The notes under the pieces: model-generated
The model's input: only the letters and a program-made list of their open reading frames with translations
The model's database searches: none
What the model was told of the DNA's origin: nothing
Part shown: in pieces, positions 1 through 11,971 of the stretch
How positions within the stretch are numbered: the first letter of the stretch is position 1
Layout of the letters: the number at the start of each line of letters is the position of its first letter
Translations under genes and position numbers: made by a program
Assembly (NCBI GenBank): GCA_009667805.1
Contig: CM019067.1
Span: 241,897,721-241,961,720 of the forward strand
Length of the DNA: 64,000 nucleotides
Direction: 5' to 3'
From: Leptobrachium leishanense
Lineage: Eukaryota > Chordata > Amphibia > Anura > Megophryidae

Positions 1-246
1 AGTAATGTATTCTGTAGGTGATGGTAAACTAAATGATAAACACTTGAGCACAAGGGCAGCTTTTTAGTCCAGAAATGCCTCTTTAGCATTTACTTTCTAA
101 CACAGTACATCTTCAACCAGTAAAGAAACAATACTGTCATACAGTGCTTTGGTCAGGCCCCTTGCTGGTCTACAGAGGGTTGTACAATGTAATGTATTCT
201 CCTAGTCATCTCCCACCCTGTGCAGTCGCCTGATCACAATTTAAAC

Positions 247-383
247 CAGGGATGTCCAAACTCCGGCCCCCCAGATGTTCCTGAACTACAACTCCCAGAA
301 ATCTCTGATTGCATTAGATGGATGGAGAACCATGGGAGTTGTAGTTCATGGACATCTGGGGGGCCTGAGTTTGGACATCCCTG
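247..383. mobile_element. hAT-type MITE (137 bp)
   Basis: Terminal inverted repeat CAGGGATGTCCAAACTC at the left mirrors GAGTTTGGACATCCCTG at the right. A perfect 8-bp target duplication ATTTAAAC lies at 239-246 and 384-391, the hallmark of hAT transposition. No coding capacity. Flanking bases 1-238 and 392-860 show no recognisable feature. Confidence 0.9.
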
Positions 384-869
384 ATTTAAACGTTAAAGGC
401 AAACAGAAACGCGTCAGACGTTTTCCATTTGTGGATCACCTTTAACGTCTTTATCACGGCCAAGCTGCTTTGTAACCATCGCGAGTCATAACACTTTGCA
501 GCCACAAGGTAATAACACCAGCAATCCTATTCACCGTGGTGTTATCAGCTCCAGGAGCCCATAAGGCTCCATGGAGAAAGACATGAGCTCGCAATCTCTA
601 CAAGAGCTTGCACAAGGATATCTGGTTGGGAAAGTGGACGGATACGTGGAGGAACATATAAGAATGCAGCAGTTCGTGCCACTCTATCCACCAAGGGATC
701 TAAGGTGTATATGAGATTTTTTGGTGGTTTTATATTTTTGTATTATGTGATTGTGTTGAAGCGTAATCACTTAAAACCAGCCTTTGAAATACGTTATTAA
801 TTTCTGAATAATGTCAGGTGCAGACCACGTGGGGCCACGTCAGCATCTCCCATACAAAGTAGACATGTG

Positions 870-1095
870 CACAATGAAAAAAAATGTTTAGTTTTGATCG
901 ATTCGCTCAGTTTTTCAATTTGTTTTGGGGCTTTTGTTGTTTCCGTGATTCATATTTCAGATTGATTCGTTAGTTTGAATGATCAGTAATTTGTATTTTG
1001 GATTGTTTCTTTATCTCATTTTTATTGGTAATTCGTTTTTCGGATCAATTCATTTTTTGTTTTTATTAGTTATTTCGGAATATGAAAGGGATGAA
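870..1095. repeat. T-rich degenerate repeat
   Basis: Low-complexity stretch rich in TTTGATTCG-like words, ending in an A-run at about 1117-1131. A similar purine/pyrimidine pattern (TTCGTTCCG-type words) occurs at 3130-3290. Probably an old MITE pair; boundaries not determinable. Confidence 0.4.
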
Positions 1096-1158
1096 TTAAT
1101 TACTTAGATCAGGGTAAAAAAAAAAAAAAAGGAGATACCTAATCCCTCTTTTTTTAAT

Positions 1159-1446
1159 GCTGAAACCTATTCAGTACCAAGGACAGCAGCTATTCTTGGT
1201 GCTGAAACCTATTCAGCACCATGGATAGCAGCTCCGTGGGGCTTCTGTCCCTGGTGCTGAAGAGGTTTCAGCACCAATAATAGCTGCTGTCCTTGGTACT
1301 GAATAGGTTTCAGCACCAAGAATAGCAGCTTTCCTTGGTACTGAATAGATTTCATCACCCTGGATACCAGCTGTGTGGGGCTCCAGAGCCCTGAGGGGCT
1401 GCTGTCCTTGGTGCTAAATAGGATTCAGCACCATAGACAGCTCCTG
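1159..1446. repeat. Alternating inverted ~45-bp repeat
   Basis: The word GCTGAAACCTATTCAG followed by GGACAGCAGCTATTCTTGG recurs several times, alternately direct and reverse-complemented. The block can therefore fold into several competing hairpins. No coding sense. Confidence 0.7.
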
Positions 1447-1738
1447 CCATATGCAGCCAGATTAAAGCTAAGAAAAAAAACACTGCTTTCTAAAACTCGC
1501 TGTTTTAAAATACATTAGGAATCCAAAAATTTCACTCGAAAAATCCTTAAAAATAAAGAGACTTTTTGCTGCAAGTGAAAAAAATAAGAAGTTGAATAAA
1601 TATTTAATAAAACCGGGGAATTTTTGTTTACATTCAAACCTATGGGATTCGCCTTTTTAAAGCTGTTGAACGAACCACCGAAAATCAGGTCATTTCACTG
1701 ACATTTCAGTGCCGTTCGGTGTTCTCTGAATAGATTAA

Positions 1739-2580
1739 CCCCTTCCCGACCGCTGACGTACCCTGTACGTCCTGTGTTCGGGTCTCCCTTAGACCCGATG
1801 ACGTACAGGGTACGTCAGCGGCGCCAAATCCCCCTCCCGCCCGATACTCACCTCCCTCGTCGGATCCCACGTCGATCTGACAGGGAGGAAGCCTGCCCAT
1901 GTGATTTACATGGGCAGGCGAGGCTGATGACGTCGCCACGCTGCGTGGTGACGTCATCAGAAGGTGCCCCCATGTGTTTCAATGGAGGGGAGGGGGGGGG
2001 CTCCTTCGGAGCCCTCTATCTCCCCAACCATTGAAGCTAGGGAGATGCCGTTTGCACCGCTGGAGAGGGGAGAGCCTCCCCTTTCCAGCGGTGTATGGCA
2101 TTAACCATTTCGCCGCCGGATCACGTTGCGGCGCCAATTGGCGCCAAAACGTGATTCAAACCTGGAGGGGGGCTGACATCTTGGATATCAGCCTAGCCTC
2201 CAGGTCCCCCCCCCACCCACTGACAACCTCACCATATGTGTGAGGATGTCAGTGGGCCAGTTAACCCTCTAGCTGCCATGTAGAGATAAGGGGATCCTAA
2301 GGATCCCTTTATCTCCCAATCCATGGCACCTGATTATGGCCTTTCAAATGATACCAAACATGACCAGGTTTGGTTTTAAAAAAAAATGTAAAAAAAAAAT
2401 TAAATAAAAAAAAAATAATAAAAAAATTAAATAAAATAAAAAATTTTTTTTTTTTAAAGTTTTTTTTGTCTGGGGGGAGTTTAATTAAATAGGACCTAGG
2501 CTGTCATCTAAAAATAATTAGCACAAAATGGTCAGAATGAGCGCAGTGCACATAGGTGAACTGGCTCAGCAGTGAAAGGG
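1739..2580. mobile_element. TTAA-flanked non-autonomous element
   Basis: Flanked by TTAA at 1735-1738 and 2581-2584. The termini CCCCTTCCCGACCGCTG and, read inward from the right, CCCTTTCACTGCTGAG resemble the CCCTTTCGCTGC ends of the copies at 4299 and 49671. A TTAA duplication with CCC ends suggests piggyBac-like mobilisation. It contains inverted segments around 1775-1820 and a long A/T run at 2378-2462. Bases 1600-1735 are a fragment of the GAATAACCC family. Confidence 0.6.
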
Positions 2581-2584
2581 TTAA

Positions 2585-3970
2585 AAGGTAAAAACATGTA
2601 AAAATTGGGTATTTATATTCTCGGGATAAAATTTGGAAACTATTTAGCCGGGGTCTTTATTGGTGGTTATAGCTTTAGGGGATTAAATTACGAAAAAGTG
2701 TGTTTTTACCATTTTTTTCATCATATTTCATATTTTTTTTATATTAAATTATTGGATATGATGGAAATAATGGTATTTCTAGAAAGTCCATTTAATGGCG
2801 GGAAAAAGGGTGTATAATATGTGTGGATTGAATAAACGAGTAAGAGGAAAATTTGATCTAAACACGAGCAGCGCAGAAACGTAAAAACAGCAGCGGTCAC
2901 TAAAGGACGGATTTGTGTAAAACCGCCCGGTCACTAAGGGGTTAACCATTACTTTTCTATGGGGGGATTCACTGTCAACAAATCGCACCAAACGGCACCA
3001 TGGCGTTGTCCACGGCCTGTGGTTCTGATTAGAACAGATTCAGCACCACAGAAAATGGAAAGGGACGCAATGCTGAGTCTTAGTGAAACGTTATAATGAA
3101 TAGATCCGTAAAAAAAAAAAATCTATTTGTTTTATACCGTTTTGTTTTCATTCTGTTCCGTTCCGAATCGATTAATTTTCGTTCCGTTTCGGACAGAACC
3201 GAATCACATTTCGGAAACACTTCTGAAATACGAATTGGTAAATTTCTTCCAAATTTTGAATCACAACGAAATGAAACACACACATCTCTAATACAAAATA
3301 TAGGAACCGATAATGTACAGTAACCTGGTGCAACATATAATATGTCATTAATAAAAAAATAAAAAAAAAAGAGCACAGCGCTCAAGCCGTTCTGCTGAAT
3401 GGCTCGAGCGCTGTACTTAACAGCAACATTGGAATAGGGCCCTGAATGTTTTTAGGCCCCATCTAATACACAGAGCTGTAGGCCATTTGGAAGAGCAGTG
3501 CATGCTGGGATATTTAACAAGAGCTGGGCGAATTTATTTAGTTTTTCTTAACATAATCTATACATTTGTTAGCCATAGATAATAGACAGTATTTTAGAAT
3601 TTCTCAAAAAAGATAATGTTGTTTTGGGCAGAACACGTTCACTTTAAAATAGGCCGTCACAGTAATGCATTAGTAACAACCAATTGTCTTGAAACATCCA
3701 AGAATATTATCAACTATTTTATGTTACAAAACACTACTAGCTCTATTCTGACCCAATTTCCTTACCCAGAGGTACAGTTTCATTTTGGTGTTGACTTCTA
3801 ATGGCTGTTACCAAACTGTTTCCAGGCCTGGCTAACAACGATGCTCCCCTATTTCTGGAAACCTCTGATGCCTGGGGAAGACAATGTATAAATTATTATG
3901 AAATTAAATCATTTATTTTGTAATTTAAATTTTGAATAGTGTTGCGTAGTCCTGTTTATAGAATAACTAT
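2585..3970. other. Intron stretch with repeat fragments
   Basis: No gene. 2880-2946 ends CACTAAGGGGTTAA, an end typical of TTAACCCC-type amphibian repeats. 3092-3295 is a degenerate TTCCGTTTCGG-type repeat. 3374-3415 is a short hairpin (ACAGCGCTC/GAGCGCTGT). Short ORFs here are chance. Confidence 0.4.
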
Positions 3971-3973
3971 GTA

Positions 3974-5648
3974 ACCCCTTCACTACAATGTTTAAATATA
4001 CTCAATGTTCAAAAGCACCTGCAGGAGCCCAACATTGTGTAAACTCAATCCGATCATATTCTGGAGAAAAGCAAAGGAATTTTGTTTAATGTGAATGAAA
4101 TTCATTCACAAATGGGCGCCAGAATGTGTTCCCAAATTTTCAGCCCCTTGGACATGTCATCCAATGGCTGAAGCTGTTTGAACTGCTTAGAAATACAGAT
4201 TTATTTTACAGGACAACGGAGATCCAGCTATATTATTATACATGTGGTAGCGCTATTTGGCCAGCGGGTTGAACCCACTATCTGTCAATTGAGCTTAACC
4301 CTTTCGCTGCGGAGGACGCGCTCAGCGTGTCCACCCACAGGTAACGTTCCTTGCGGAGGACGCGCTGAGCGTGTCCTCCCTTTGGGGCCAGCGATCAGTC
4401 GGGTTCCGGCCGATCGCTGGCCCCCCCGGTGCGGGCTGACATCCTCGATGTCAGCCCAGCACCCGGAACCGCCGCCGGCCTAATTAGGTGTCATCGCGGC
4501 GGCGCGATGACACCTAATTCAGGCACCCCCCCGCATGTGCGGAGGAGGCGCCTGAAAGGGAGGGGGGGAGGTCCTTCAGACCTCTCTCCCTCCCGATCGC
4601 CGGCGTTGCGGGGGTTAATCCAGGCACCGTTTGGAAGGGCACAGCCTGCCCTTCCTAACGGTACCTGGAATTAACCCCATGGGGGCTGGATCACGAATTG
4701 GCGCCGAAAAGCGCCAGCTTGTGATCCTTTCCCGGAGCTGGCCGACATCTTGGATGTCGGCCAAGCTTCCGGGAATGCCCTCTGAGGCCTGGCGTCATTG
4801 TGCATAGCACGATGATGCCAGTCCTGGAGTTAACCCCTAACTGCCACCAATGGTGGAGATAGGGGGTTACAATGAACCCCCTATCTCCCGATCCGTGGCA
4901 GTTAGGGGTTAATGTTAGATATTGTTGGATTGGCCAGAGCATGGCCGTTCCAACAATACCAAACTTGACTATGAAAAAATATTTAAAAAAAAATTTATAA
5001 AAAAAAAATAAACAAGTTTTTTTTTCTTTTTTTTGGTTTGTTAATGCAGCAATATTGTTCCCATTTCAATTATAATGTGAACAATGATGCTGCACTAATG
5101 ATTTTTGTATGCGGTGCGTTTGTTAAAAATCGCGTAATTTACCCCCAAAAAAAAATGCAACGAGACCCCATTTCTAATTTTTTTAACAAGCGCACCCCAT
5201 ACAAAATATAACCGCAATTGCTCGCATGTTAAAATGTGAAAAAAAACCACTTAACACGTTGTAAATTATTGAAAATTCATATTTTATTGCATTTTTTGTT
5301 ATAATATACAGACAGGTCATTACGTATACATATAATAATGACATATTATGAATCTGCCGAGTCTGACGGAAAGAACGATATATAATATGTCTGGGTCATA
5401 TACTAAAATAAGCCTTCAAAACACGTTTAAACAAGATGAGCAAAATCGGTAAAAATGACCTCAGCACAGAGGCGGGAAATGCCTCAGCAGCGAAAGGGTT
5501 AAAATCTCTAAAATATATTGAAAAATTTATTTTATGAAGGGTAAAAGTTTTTTATTTTTACATTGTTTGCAATGGAAATTTGTTTTTCTTAAATCCACTG
5601 GGTCCTTCAGTGGTTTAATGGAAGACAAATTGATGCTGAAGGGGTTAA
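3974..5648. repeat. Old repeat interrupted by the 4299-5498 element
   Basis: 3974-4294 and 5503-5648 are two halves of one older repeat. It starts AACCCCTTCACTAC and ends GCTGAAGGGGTTAA. A related uninterrupted copy lies at about 9450-9748, which reads straight across the insertion point. Partial relatives occur at about 34500-34730, 53870-54010 and 62305-62650. Confidence 0.65.
4299..5498. mobile_element. TTAA-flanked non-autonomous element (1200 bp)
   Basis: TTAA at 4295-4298 and 5499-5502 flanks inverted ends CCCTTTCGCTGC / GCAGCGAAAGGG. Inside are several GC-rich palindromes (4310-4480, 4690-4905) and an A/T-rich centre. No transposase. A truncated inverted copy lies at 49671-50531. Piggyback-type mobilisation (TTAA target, CCC ends) is inferred. 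Confidence 0.75.
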
Positions 5649-6079
5649 TAGCTAGATTAGTGTGTTATGTGCACATTGCACACAGATAGACACATCTTCT
5701 GCCACTTTCTCAATCTCTGTGTTAAGGGCTGCCCTTAGAGAGGATTAGTGGAATTTGAGCAGCTTGCATATTGATTTATTTTCCTCGGTAGTCCATTCGA
5801 AGAGCGGCTGCATGAAATGGGAATGCATTCCTTGGTGCACACACCTCTGTCAATCACTGATTTATTGGACAGAGAAGCAACAAGATATGTTATTGGACCA
5901 ACTAACCAACCACCCATTATGCAGGACTCAGGACCCACAAAGGTTTAGTATGGAGATGTTTGTACAAAAACCTCCTGTGCTTTAGTGGGGTATTCTAGTG
6001 TTTTTTGAACTTTACCTAAATCAATTACGCAATCATATTAAAATAAGAATTTCCTAATTTAATCCATTATATGTTTTTC

Positions 6080-6776
6080 GGGTCCTATTAGATAGTTAAT
6101 GCTAATGTTAGCACTCAGCTGTGTGAGCAGTAACGTTAGCTTAAGTGGCTCTAGAGCGGGCCAACCATATAACATTCTGAACACTATTGGGTTAAAAAAA
6201 ACATTAGCGATTCGGAGATTGTGCTTTTCAGTGCGAGCTTACTGTACTTTGCGCTCCCTATGCTTAACATGGGGAGCGCAAAGAGTAATTAGCGTTAGGA
6301 TTACAAAGTCCTAATGCTTATTACGCCCCGCTGTGGTTAAGTGAAAAGTTAGCCACAGCTATGAGCTGGTGCTTAGCGATTCCTCTTCTGCAGAAACAGT
6401 CAGCAGCTGAAAACCCCCCAAAAAATCTGATACCTCTCACCCCGCAGCGAGAACGGCAGCCCGATCCGGAGTAGAGTGGGACTAGAGGAAAAATGGCCCA
6501 AAGTCTGCCTCTGCGATCACTTTGCTGACCTGCCAGATCAAGCGAGAGGAGAGATCCTGCAGGTCATGTGACCGGCTGTCAAAGCCTCAATGGAGTGCTA
6601 TGGTAAGCTCATGGTGGCACTTATCCTTAGGCTTAGCACTGCATTACGGGGCAGGCTGCTGAATCAGTGTCTGCCCTGTAATATGGAGCTAAAACGGGGA
6701 CGCTAAGGAGAAACCTGCAAGCGCAGGGTCTCCACCTTAGTGTCCCTGTTTTAGCGGTAGGAATGTAATACCGCCC
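6080..6776. mobile_element. ~0.7-kb 3-bp-TSD family element, copy 1
   Basis: Ends GGGTCCTATTA and, inward from the right, GGGCGGTATTA. Internal segments TGTTAGCACTCA and CTTAACATGGGGAGCGCAAAG are shared with copies at 8114, 10860 and 53021. The flanking trinucleotides TTC/CTC match at two of three bases. No ORF of note. 5650-6079 holds nothing recognised. Confidence 0.6.
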
Positions 6777-6989
6777 CTCCTATTTTATATTCAGTTATAG
6801 TTAGTCCTATTTAGAAGTCTGCAGGATTCTCCTTTATTTTACACGTTACACAGTGGGAGAATGGTAGTCACGAAAAACAAATTATGGAAACAAAGTCAAA
6901 CTGAAAGTCCCATATGTGAAAATATTTCAAAAAACGACAGCTGTAACAGAATTATATTGTTATAAAGAAATACTTTTCTAAATGTTTAC

Positions 6990-7124
6990 CTCTCCTGCGC
7001 TGTAACTTCTAAGTCTCTGAAGGTGCTGTCTGTGAGTCAAGTGATTTGGGAGGCGGCCATTTTGAAGAGGGATTCGTGGATCAATAAATGTTGTCGCTCT
7101 ACTGTTGTGATCTACAAAGAAAGA
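6990..7124 (-). CDS. HECW1: HECW1 exon: second half of WW2
   Basis: 135 bp, 45 codons, between TTTGTAG and GGAGAG|GTAAAC. It reads [20 protein letters not shown], then [18 protein letters not shown] and RSYSAGE. The position of the second WW tryptophan is Phe (TTF), as in HECW1 orthologues, so this is not a defect. This is the last exon visible; the HECT-proximal exons were not found in 1-6989. Confidence 0.97.
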
Positions 7125-7339
7125 CTACAAAGAGGAGACATTGTGATAATTTAAATGGCAAATTTACACAAATGATACAGTTACAATACAGAGTGATCGA
7201 AAGTATTTTATATGATTTAAACTATATTTAAAAGATTATTTAAAACAACTTCCATCCTTTAGGAATATGTTAAAATCAAATTCAGAAGACCCATAACAAT
7301 GTATTTATCTCTTTTGTTAGTGAGAATGATTTTTAACAC

Positions 7340-7690
7340 GTTAACGTTTGGAATGTAATAAGGGGGGGTCATGTGCTAAAGCCACTTATGCTAGCGTTAA
7401 CGCTCACATACAGTCAATTTTGAAAGGGTGCCAAGAATTTTGTCCAGCCCATTTTTGGAGTTTTGTGTAACATTATGTCCAATTTGCTTTTTTTCCTCCC
7501 TTTTTTTGTTTTGTTCCAATACACACAAAGGTAATAAACATGTGTATAGCAAAACATGTGTTACTGCAATACTTTTCTGTGAGAGATACTTGATTTTCTG
7601 GAAAAATGTCTGGGGTGCCAACAATTTCGGCCATGACTGTATCTCAGCACCAACGCTAGAGTCAAGTTTGTAATAGGGCCCTAAAAGTAT
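7340..7690. repeat. Truncated 3-bp-TSD family copy split by a Tc1 MITE
   Basis: Before 7409 the sequence reads TATGCTAGCGTTAACGCT. After 7641 it resumes with CAACGCTAGAG and ends TTTGTAATAGGGCCC. The 53021 copy has the two parts almost adjacent. Only the terminal part of the element is present. Confidence 0.55.
7411..7639. mobile_element. Tc1/mariner-derived MITE (229 bp)
   Basis: Flanked by TA at 7409-7410 and 7640-7641, beginning CAGTC and ending GACTG. Its body is nearly the same as one terminal inverted repeat of the full Tc1 copy at 20381-22005 (shared GTGCCAAnAATTTTGTCC and CAATACACACAAAGG). It is an internal-deletion derivative with no transposase. Confidence 0.85.
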
Positions 7691-7720
7691 TCTTCTGGTG
7701 TTTTACATGTTTGGTTCTAC

Positions 7721-7906
7721 CTTTCCTTGTTGGTCAGTTTTGATTTCCCAGCCTCGCGGTAACTCCAACATGGTGTCAGCGAACATGTTAATGAAATTCA
7801 CCAAGTCCCTGTTATGCTGGTAGCGTTCAAAGTTCCTGGCGTCTCTTCGGATTTTCAGAACCATGTGCTTCAAGCAGGTGCTGTTAGTGAAGACTCTATA
7901 GGCACT
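7721..7906 (-). CDS. HECW1: HECW1 exon: helical block and first half of WW2
   Basis: 186 bp, 62 whole codons, between TTTCCAG and GGAAAG|GTAG. It encodes [20 protein letters not shown] and [20 protein letters not shown], then the WW2 start [16 protein letters not shown]. The intron splits WW2 between its first and second strands. Confidence 0.97.
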
Positions 7907-8037
7907 CTGGAAATAAAACCAATAACGGATGAAAGAAATCCAAAATTACTTTCAAGGTACATAGCTAGTAAAGCAAGTTGATTAAATGTGCAAATCTTGA
8001 CTGAGGTCTGACGGTAATATGGTAAAATGGAATCTCT

Positions 8038-8928
8038 CAGGTCTATTCACGAAAGGTGAAACTCAGGAGAATTGGCAGGAGAAGAGAACAATCTAGACCA
8101 AATAGCCGATTTGGGGCCACATTACAATCTTGTTGCTAACGTTAGCACTCACCTACGTGAGCATTAATGTTAGCCATGGTGTCTACCGCATAGTACAATC
8201 CAAACGCAAATGGGTTAAGTAAGCCGTTTGCGTTTGGTACCTTGTGCTTTTCAGCGCGGGGTTACTGTACTTTGTGCTCCCTATACTTAACATGGGGAGC
8301 GCAAAGTGTTAATCAGCGTTAGGATTACAAAGTCCTAACGCTGATTAACGTCCGGCTCCGGTTAGCGGAAAGTTAACCAGAGCCAGGACTTGGTGTTAAC
8401 GGATTCCGCTTCTGCAGAATCCGTTTACACCAGACTAAAAAATAAATAAAAAGAATCGTATACTCACCTCCTGTCCCGCGGCTCCGACCGCCTCCTCCAT
8501 CGGGCGGGAGCAGGGAAAGACTGGGGGGAAAAGTCCCAGTCTCTCCCTGTGTATCACTACGCTGACCGGACGTATCACTACACGAAGCGAGATCCGGCAG
8601 GTCATGTGACCGGCAGGGGAAAACTCTATGGACTCCATCAAGTGGATGCTCGCGGCTGCACTCAGCACTGCCGTGAGCATCCAGGGGCGTAGCGCATGGT
8701 AACAATGCAAGCAGCTTTTTAAGCGCCTGCATTGTAATTCCACGCTAAAACGGGGGCGGTAGGGAGAAAACTGCAGGCACAGTTTTTTCTCCCTACCGCC
8801 CCCGTTTTAGCGTGGAGATTATAATGTGACCCTTGGAAAGTGAGATAAATGGGAGAATGTTTCTGGTTTGGCTATTTTGACCTAGTATTTTCACTTCTCC
8901 TGCGTCTCACCTTTATTGAATAGACCTG
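8038..8928. mobile_element. CAGGG-TTATTCA palindromic MITE, interrupted
   Basis: 8038-8113 and 8833-8928 are the two halves of the short MITE seen intact at 11791, 24709 and 63359. The signature AAATAGCCGATTTGG / AAAGTGAGATAAATGGGAGA is split exactly at the 8114 insertion. Ends CAGGTCTATTCA / TGAATAGACCTG. Confidence 0.8.
8114..8832. mobile_element. 3-bp-TSD family element, copy 2 (719 bp)
   Basis: Terminal inverted repeats GGGCCACATTACAATC / GATTATAATGTGACCC. Inserted in another MITE with target duplication TTG (8111-8113, 8833-8835). Intact copies of that host show the single TTG. Internal sequence is related to copies 1, 3 and 6; an imperfect GC-rich inverted repeat is near the right end. 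PIF/Harbinger-like by TSD length, not proven. Confidence 0.85.
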
Positions 8929-9449
8929 TATATATACACATGCCAGACACTTGTAAAAATGCTGCTAAAAACTGAATGGTGTAAACAGGTCCCTCATGTA
9001 TTTGGGAGCCAGGGGATAATAAAGCCTTTTTTCTATTTTAACGGGAGAGCCCTTGCATAAAGTGCTATGTCACTGCATATTTATCACTACCGACCTTATT
9101 GATTTTTAGGGGGCATGGAGCTTAAAAAGTAATCATAGCTGCAAGATGATCCAGTTTTGTACCATCCTCCAATGTAGACATTTATTAATTTTATTCTTGT
9201 CTTTTGGAAAGGATTTGTGCGCTCCAGCTCAAGTTGCAGATCATCAACCTCAATTAGCGAGGTTGCTCTTTCCTTGAGGTAAAAATCAGTTGGCTGGTGT
9301 GTGAGCAAAAGAAAGCACTTCTGGTGCACGCATCTGTCACTCCCTCATGAGAGGGAGAATAAGAGGAGCATGGAAATAAATCATATTCTTGGAAATGAGA
9401 TCTGGGTTAAGATTTTCACTTGGATTATATTTTTATATACTCACTACTA

Positions 9450-9748
9450 CTTAAGACCACTGTGTTTCTGACATGTCATCCAAGGTGCTGAAACTGTTTG
9501 AACATCATGGAGTTCCATTTTTCTTACAAAAAGATCTGTAGCTGTGTTATACATGTATTACCATCTTTTTGGGCAGAAGAGGGGGTCCTTCTTGTCAAAC
9601 AAGCTTACTGTTTCTAAACTGTATCTAGAATGTATTTTATGAAGGTTGCTTTACTTTTTACAAGGTTTGCAATGGCAAGTTATTTTCCATAAGTCCATTG
9701 TGTCCTGACAGTGGTTTTATGGGAAACAATTTGATAGTGTAGTGGTTA
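9450..9748. repeat. Uninterrupted copy of the 3974-5648 repeat
   Basis: Shares CATGTCATCCAAnGGCTGAA, TTTTATGAAGG, TTTGCAATGG and the final AGTGGTTTTATGG with the older repeat at 3974-5648, without the 1.2-kb insert. It serves as an empty-site reference. 8930-9450 and 9750-10855 show no recognised feature beyond A/T-rich intron. Confidence 0.6.
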
Positions 9749-10859
9749 ACTGATTCTGTTACGAAGGGCATAAATTCATCTTGAAAATGACAGGGAGGAG
9801 TGCATAAATGAGGACCTTTTTGCTTCAACATAATTATAATGACTAATATTTTTCCTAAGCTTAATGTTATTGTTATTGTTCATAGCAACAGACATCTGAA
9901 TTTTACAATGGCGTGCAGGTGCTAGGTAAACGCAATGTTTTAATGAGTAGTTTGCAGAAAACAAACTATTGCTGTATGACTATGCTTATAAAAAGGAGGA
10001 ACATGATGAAATATATGTAAATGTTATAGAAGACAAAGGATCGGTGGGTAGGTAGATAGAAATAATAATACTTCATAGAAATTATATGGAAATTACATAA
10101 TAATTTTATGATGCCGATTTACAGTGTTTTTGTGCAGAGATAACAATTCTATATTGATGTCACTGTTGGTGAAATAGCATTAAATACTAAATAACTGCAA
10201 AAAAAGACTAACAAATGATCATTAAATATTTTTTATGTCCGTTTAGCAATATTTACAATGTGGATAATAAAGTTCCTAATTGGGGAAATGTTTTCACGAA
10301 TTGGTAATATTTTAGCATCTTTGGGATTTCTTCATCCTGTGTGCTGACCTTTACACTACTTTAAATGTTCACAACACTCATTTCCTTGTTATATTTGTCA
10401 GTTAATATTGCAATAACAAACAAAAAGAGGACTGATAATTATTTATTTTTTCACAAGTTTGCTTCTTAGCTTACATTTTCAATTATTTATAAGGTGCCAA
10501 TATATTTGTCAGTGCGGCGGTACAGCGAATGGGACTGACGTTCATAAAATCATCAAGCTGGATACACAGTGAACAATAAGTATAAAGACCCTGCATGAGT
10601 AAGAAGCGGGGTTAAATACAGAGAGGTGTGTGAATTCAAGAGTTTAAAATGAGAAATAATGGGATACATGTGGGCAGGGGTTTATTCATGCACAGGTCAA
10701 ATAGGTTTGGACCTGGGGCAGCAGAATGGAGGACGCAGCACTTTCTACTATTGTCCTTTTCATTATTTACGTCTAATATATTTGAGGTGCATAACAGAGC
10801 TGCAGAGCATTAAAACTCTCAGCATAGAGTCTATAATAAATGTTAATATAAATCGGTTG

Positions 10860-11605
10860 GGGCACTATCAGCTGCCCTGAGCCAAAACTGGGATGCTAAG
10901 GGGAAAAATTTGCTTCACCGTTGCGTCTCAGTTTCCCCAGCAGATTGCGGGGCAGGCGCCGAGTCCGGCAGCCTGCCCCTTAGCGATTGCTAAGCTTGCG
11001 GATGCTGGGGGCAGCGCTACAGCGCCGTCCACAACATCCCCTCCATGTCATCCACTGGACTCCATGAAGGATCATGGTGCTGGGTTACATAACCGGCAGG
11101 ATCTCGCCTCATGCAAGATCCTGCTGGTCGGCGGAGTGATCTCGAAGGGAGACAGGGGACTTTCATCCCCCAGTCTCCCTCTGCTCCCGGTAGCCAGTAG
11201 CAGTGGATCATGCCCCCTTCTCGCCATGGGAAGAGAGGTGAATATCAGATTTTTTTTTGGGGGGGGGGGGGGGTTGAGCTGCAGGTAACGGATTCTACAG
11301 CACCGGAAAATGTTACCTACACCTCTGAGGTGGTATTAACTTTTTTGTTAGCGCCAGCTCTTATTAACTAACGTTAGGACCTTGTGATCCTAACGCTAGT
11401 TAATCTGTGCTTACACTTTGCGCTCCCCATGTTAAAGTATAGGGAACGCAAAGTACAGTAAACTCGTGCTACGAATCGCAAATTAACGACGCTAACGTTT
11501 TTTTAAGTCGTTAACGATTCAAAGGCAATGTGGGCGCTGCACTATGACCTACTTTAAGCTAGCGCTAATGTTGACGCTAGTGTTAGCTTGAAGGTGATAG
11601 AGCCC
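10860..11605. mobile_element. 3-bp-TSD family element, copy 3 (746 bp)
   Basis: GGGCACTATCA at the left and TGATAGAGCCC at the right, flanked by TTG at 10857-10859 and 11606-11608. The orientation of the internal segments is opposite to copies 1 and 2. A G-run lies at 11259-11273. Short ORFs inside lack coding signatures. Confidence 0.85.
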
Positions 11606-11790
11606 TTGGTGTACTAAATAATATATGTTCTTCTAAATTACATTTTTATTGACATAAAGAAGCTCTTAAAAATGTCATGATTTGACCAAACCTAAAGACG
11701 CCGCTGCACATGGGTGATAGGAAGTAGATCGGGGTGGGTATAATAAGCAGATACATTATGGAGTGAGCTAGCAGGACTTGCTAAAGTCAT

Positions 11791-11971
11791 CGAGTTATTC
11801 AGAGAGAGGTGAATCTCAGGAGAATGACTGGAGAAATGAAAATTCTAAGTCAAAATAGCCAAACCAGAAAAATTCTCCCATTTATCTCACTTTCCAAATC
11901 GGCTATTTTTACCTAAAATTTTCACTTCTCCAGTCATTCTCCTGGTTTTCACCTCTCTCTGAATAACCCTG
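11791..11971. mobile_element. CAGGG-TTATTCA palindromic MITE
   Basis: About 180 bp, nearly self-complementary: GTTATTCAGAGAGAGGTGAA at the left, TTCACCTCTCTCTGAATAAC at the right. The central AGAAAAATTCTCCCATTTAT is shared with the copies at 24709 and 63359. Confidence 0.85.

Noticed and set aside
1..6989. Further HECW1 exons toward the HECT domain
   Set aside because: I looked on the minus strand for the expected NDKIVAFLRQP-like and later peptides and found none; they must lie to the left of the window.
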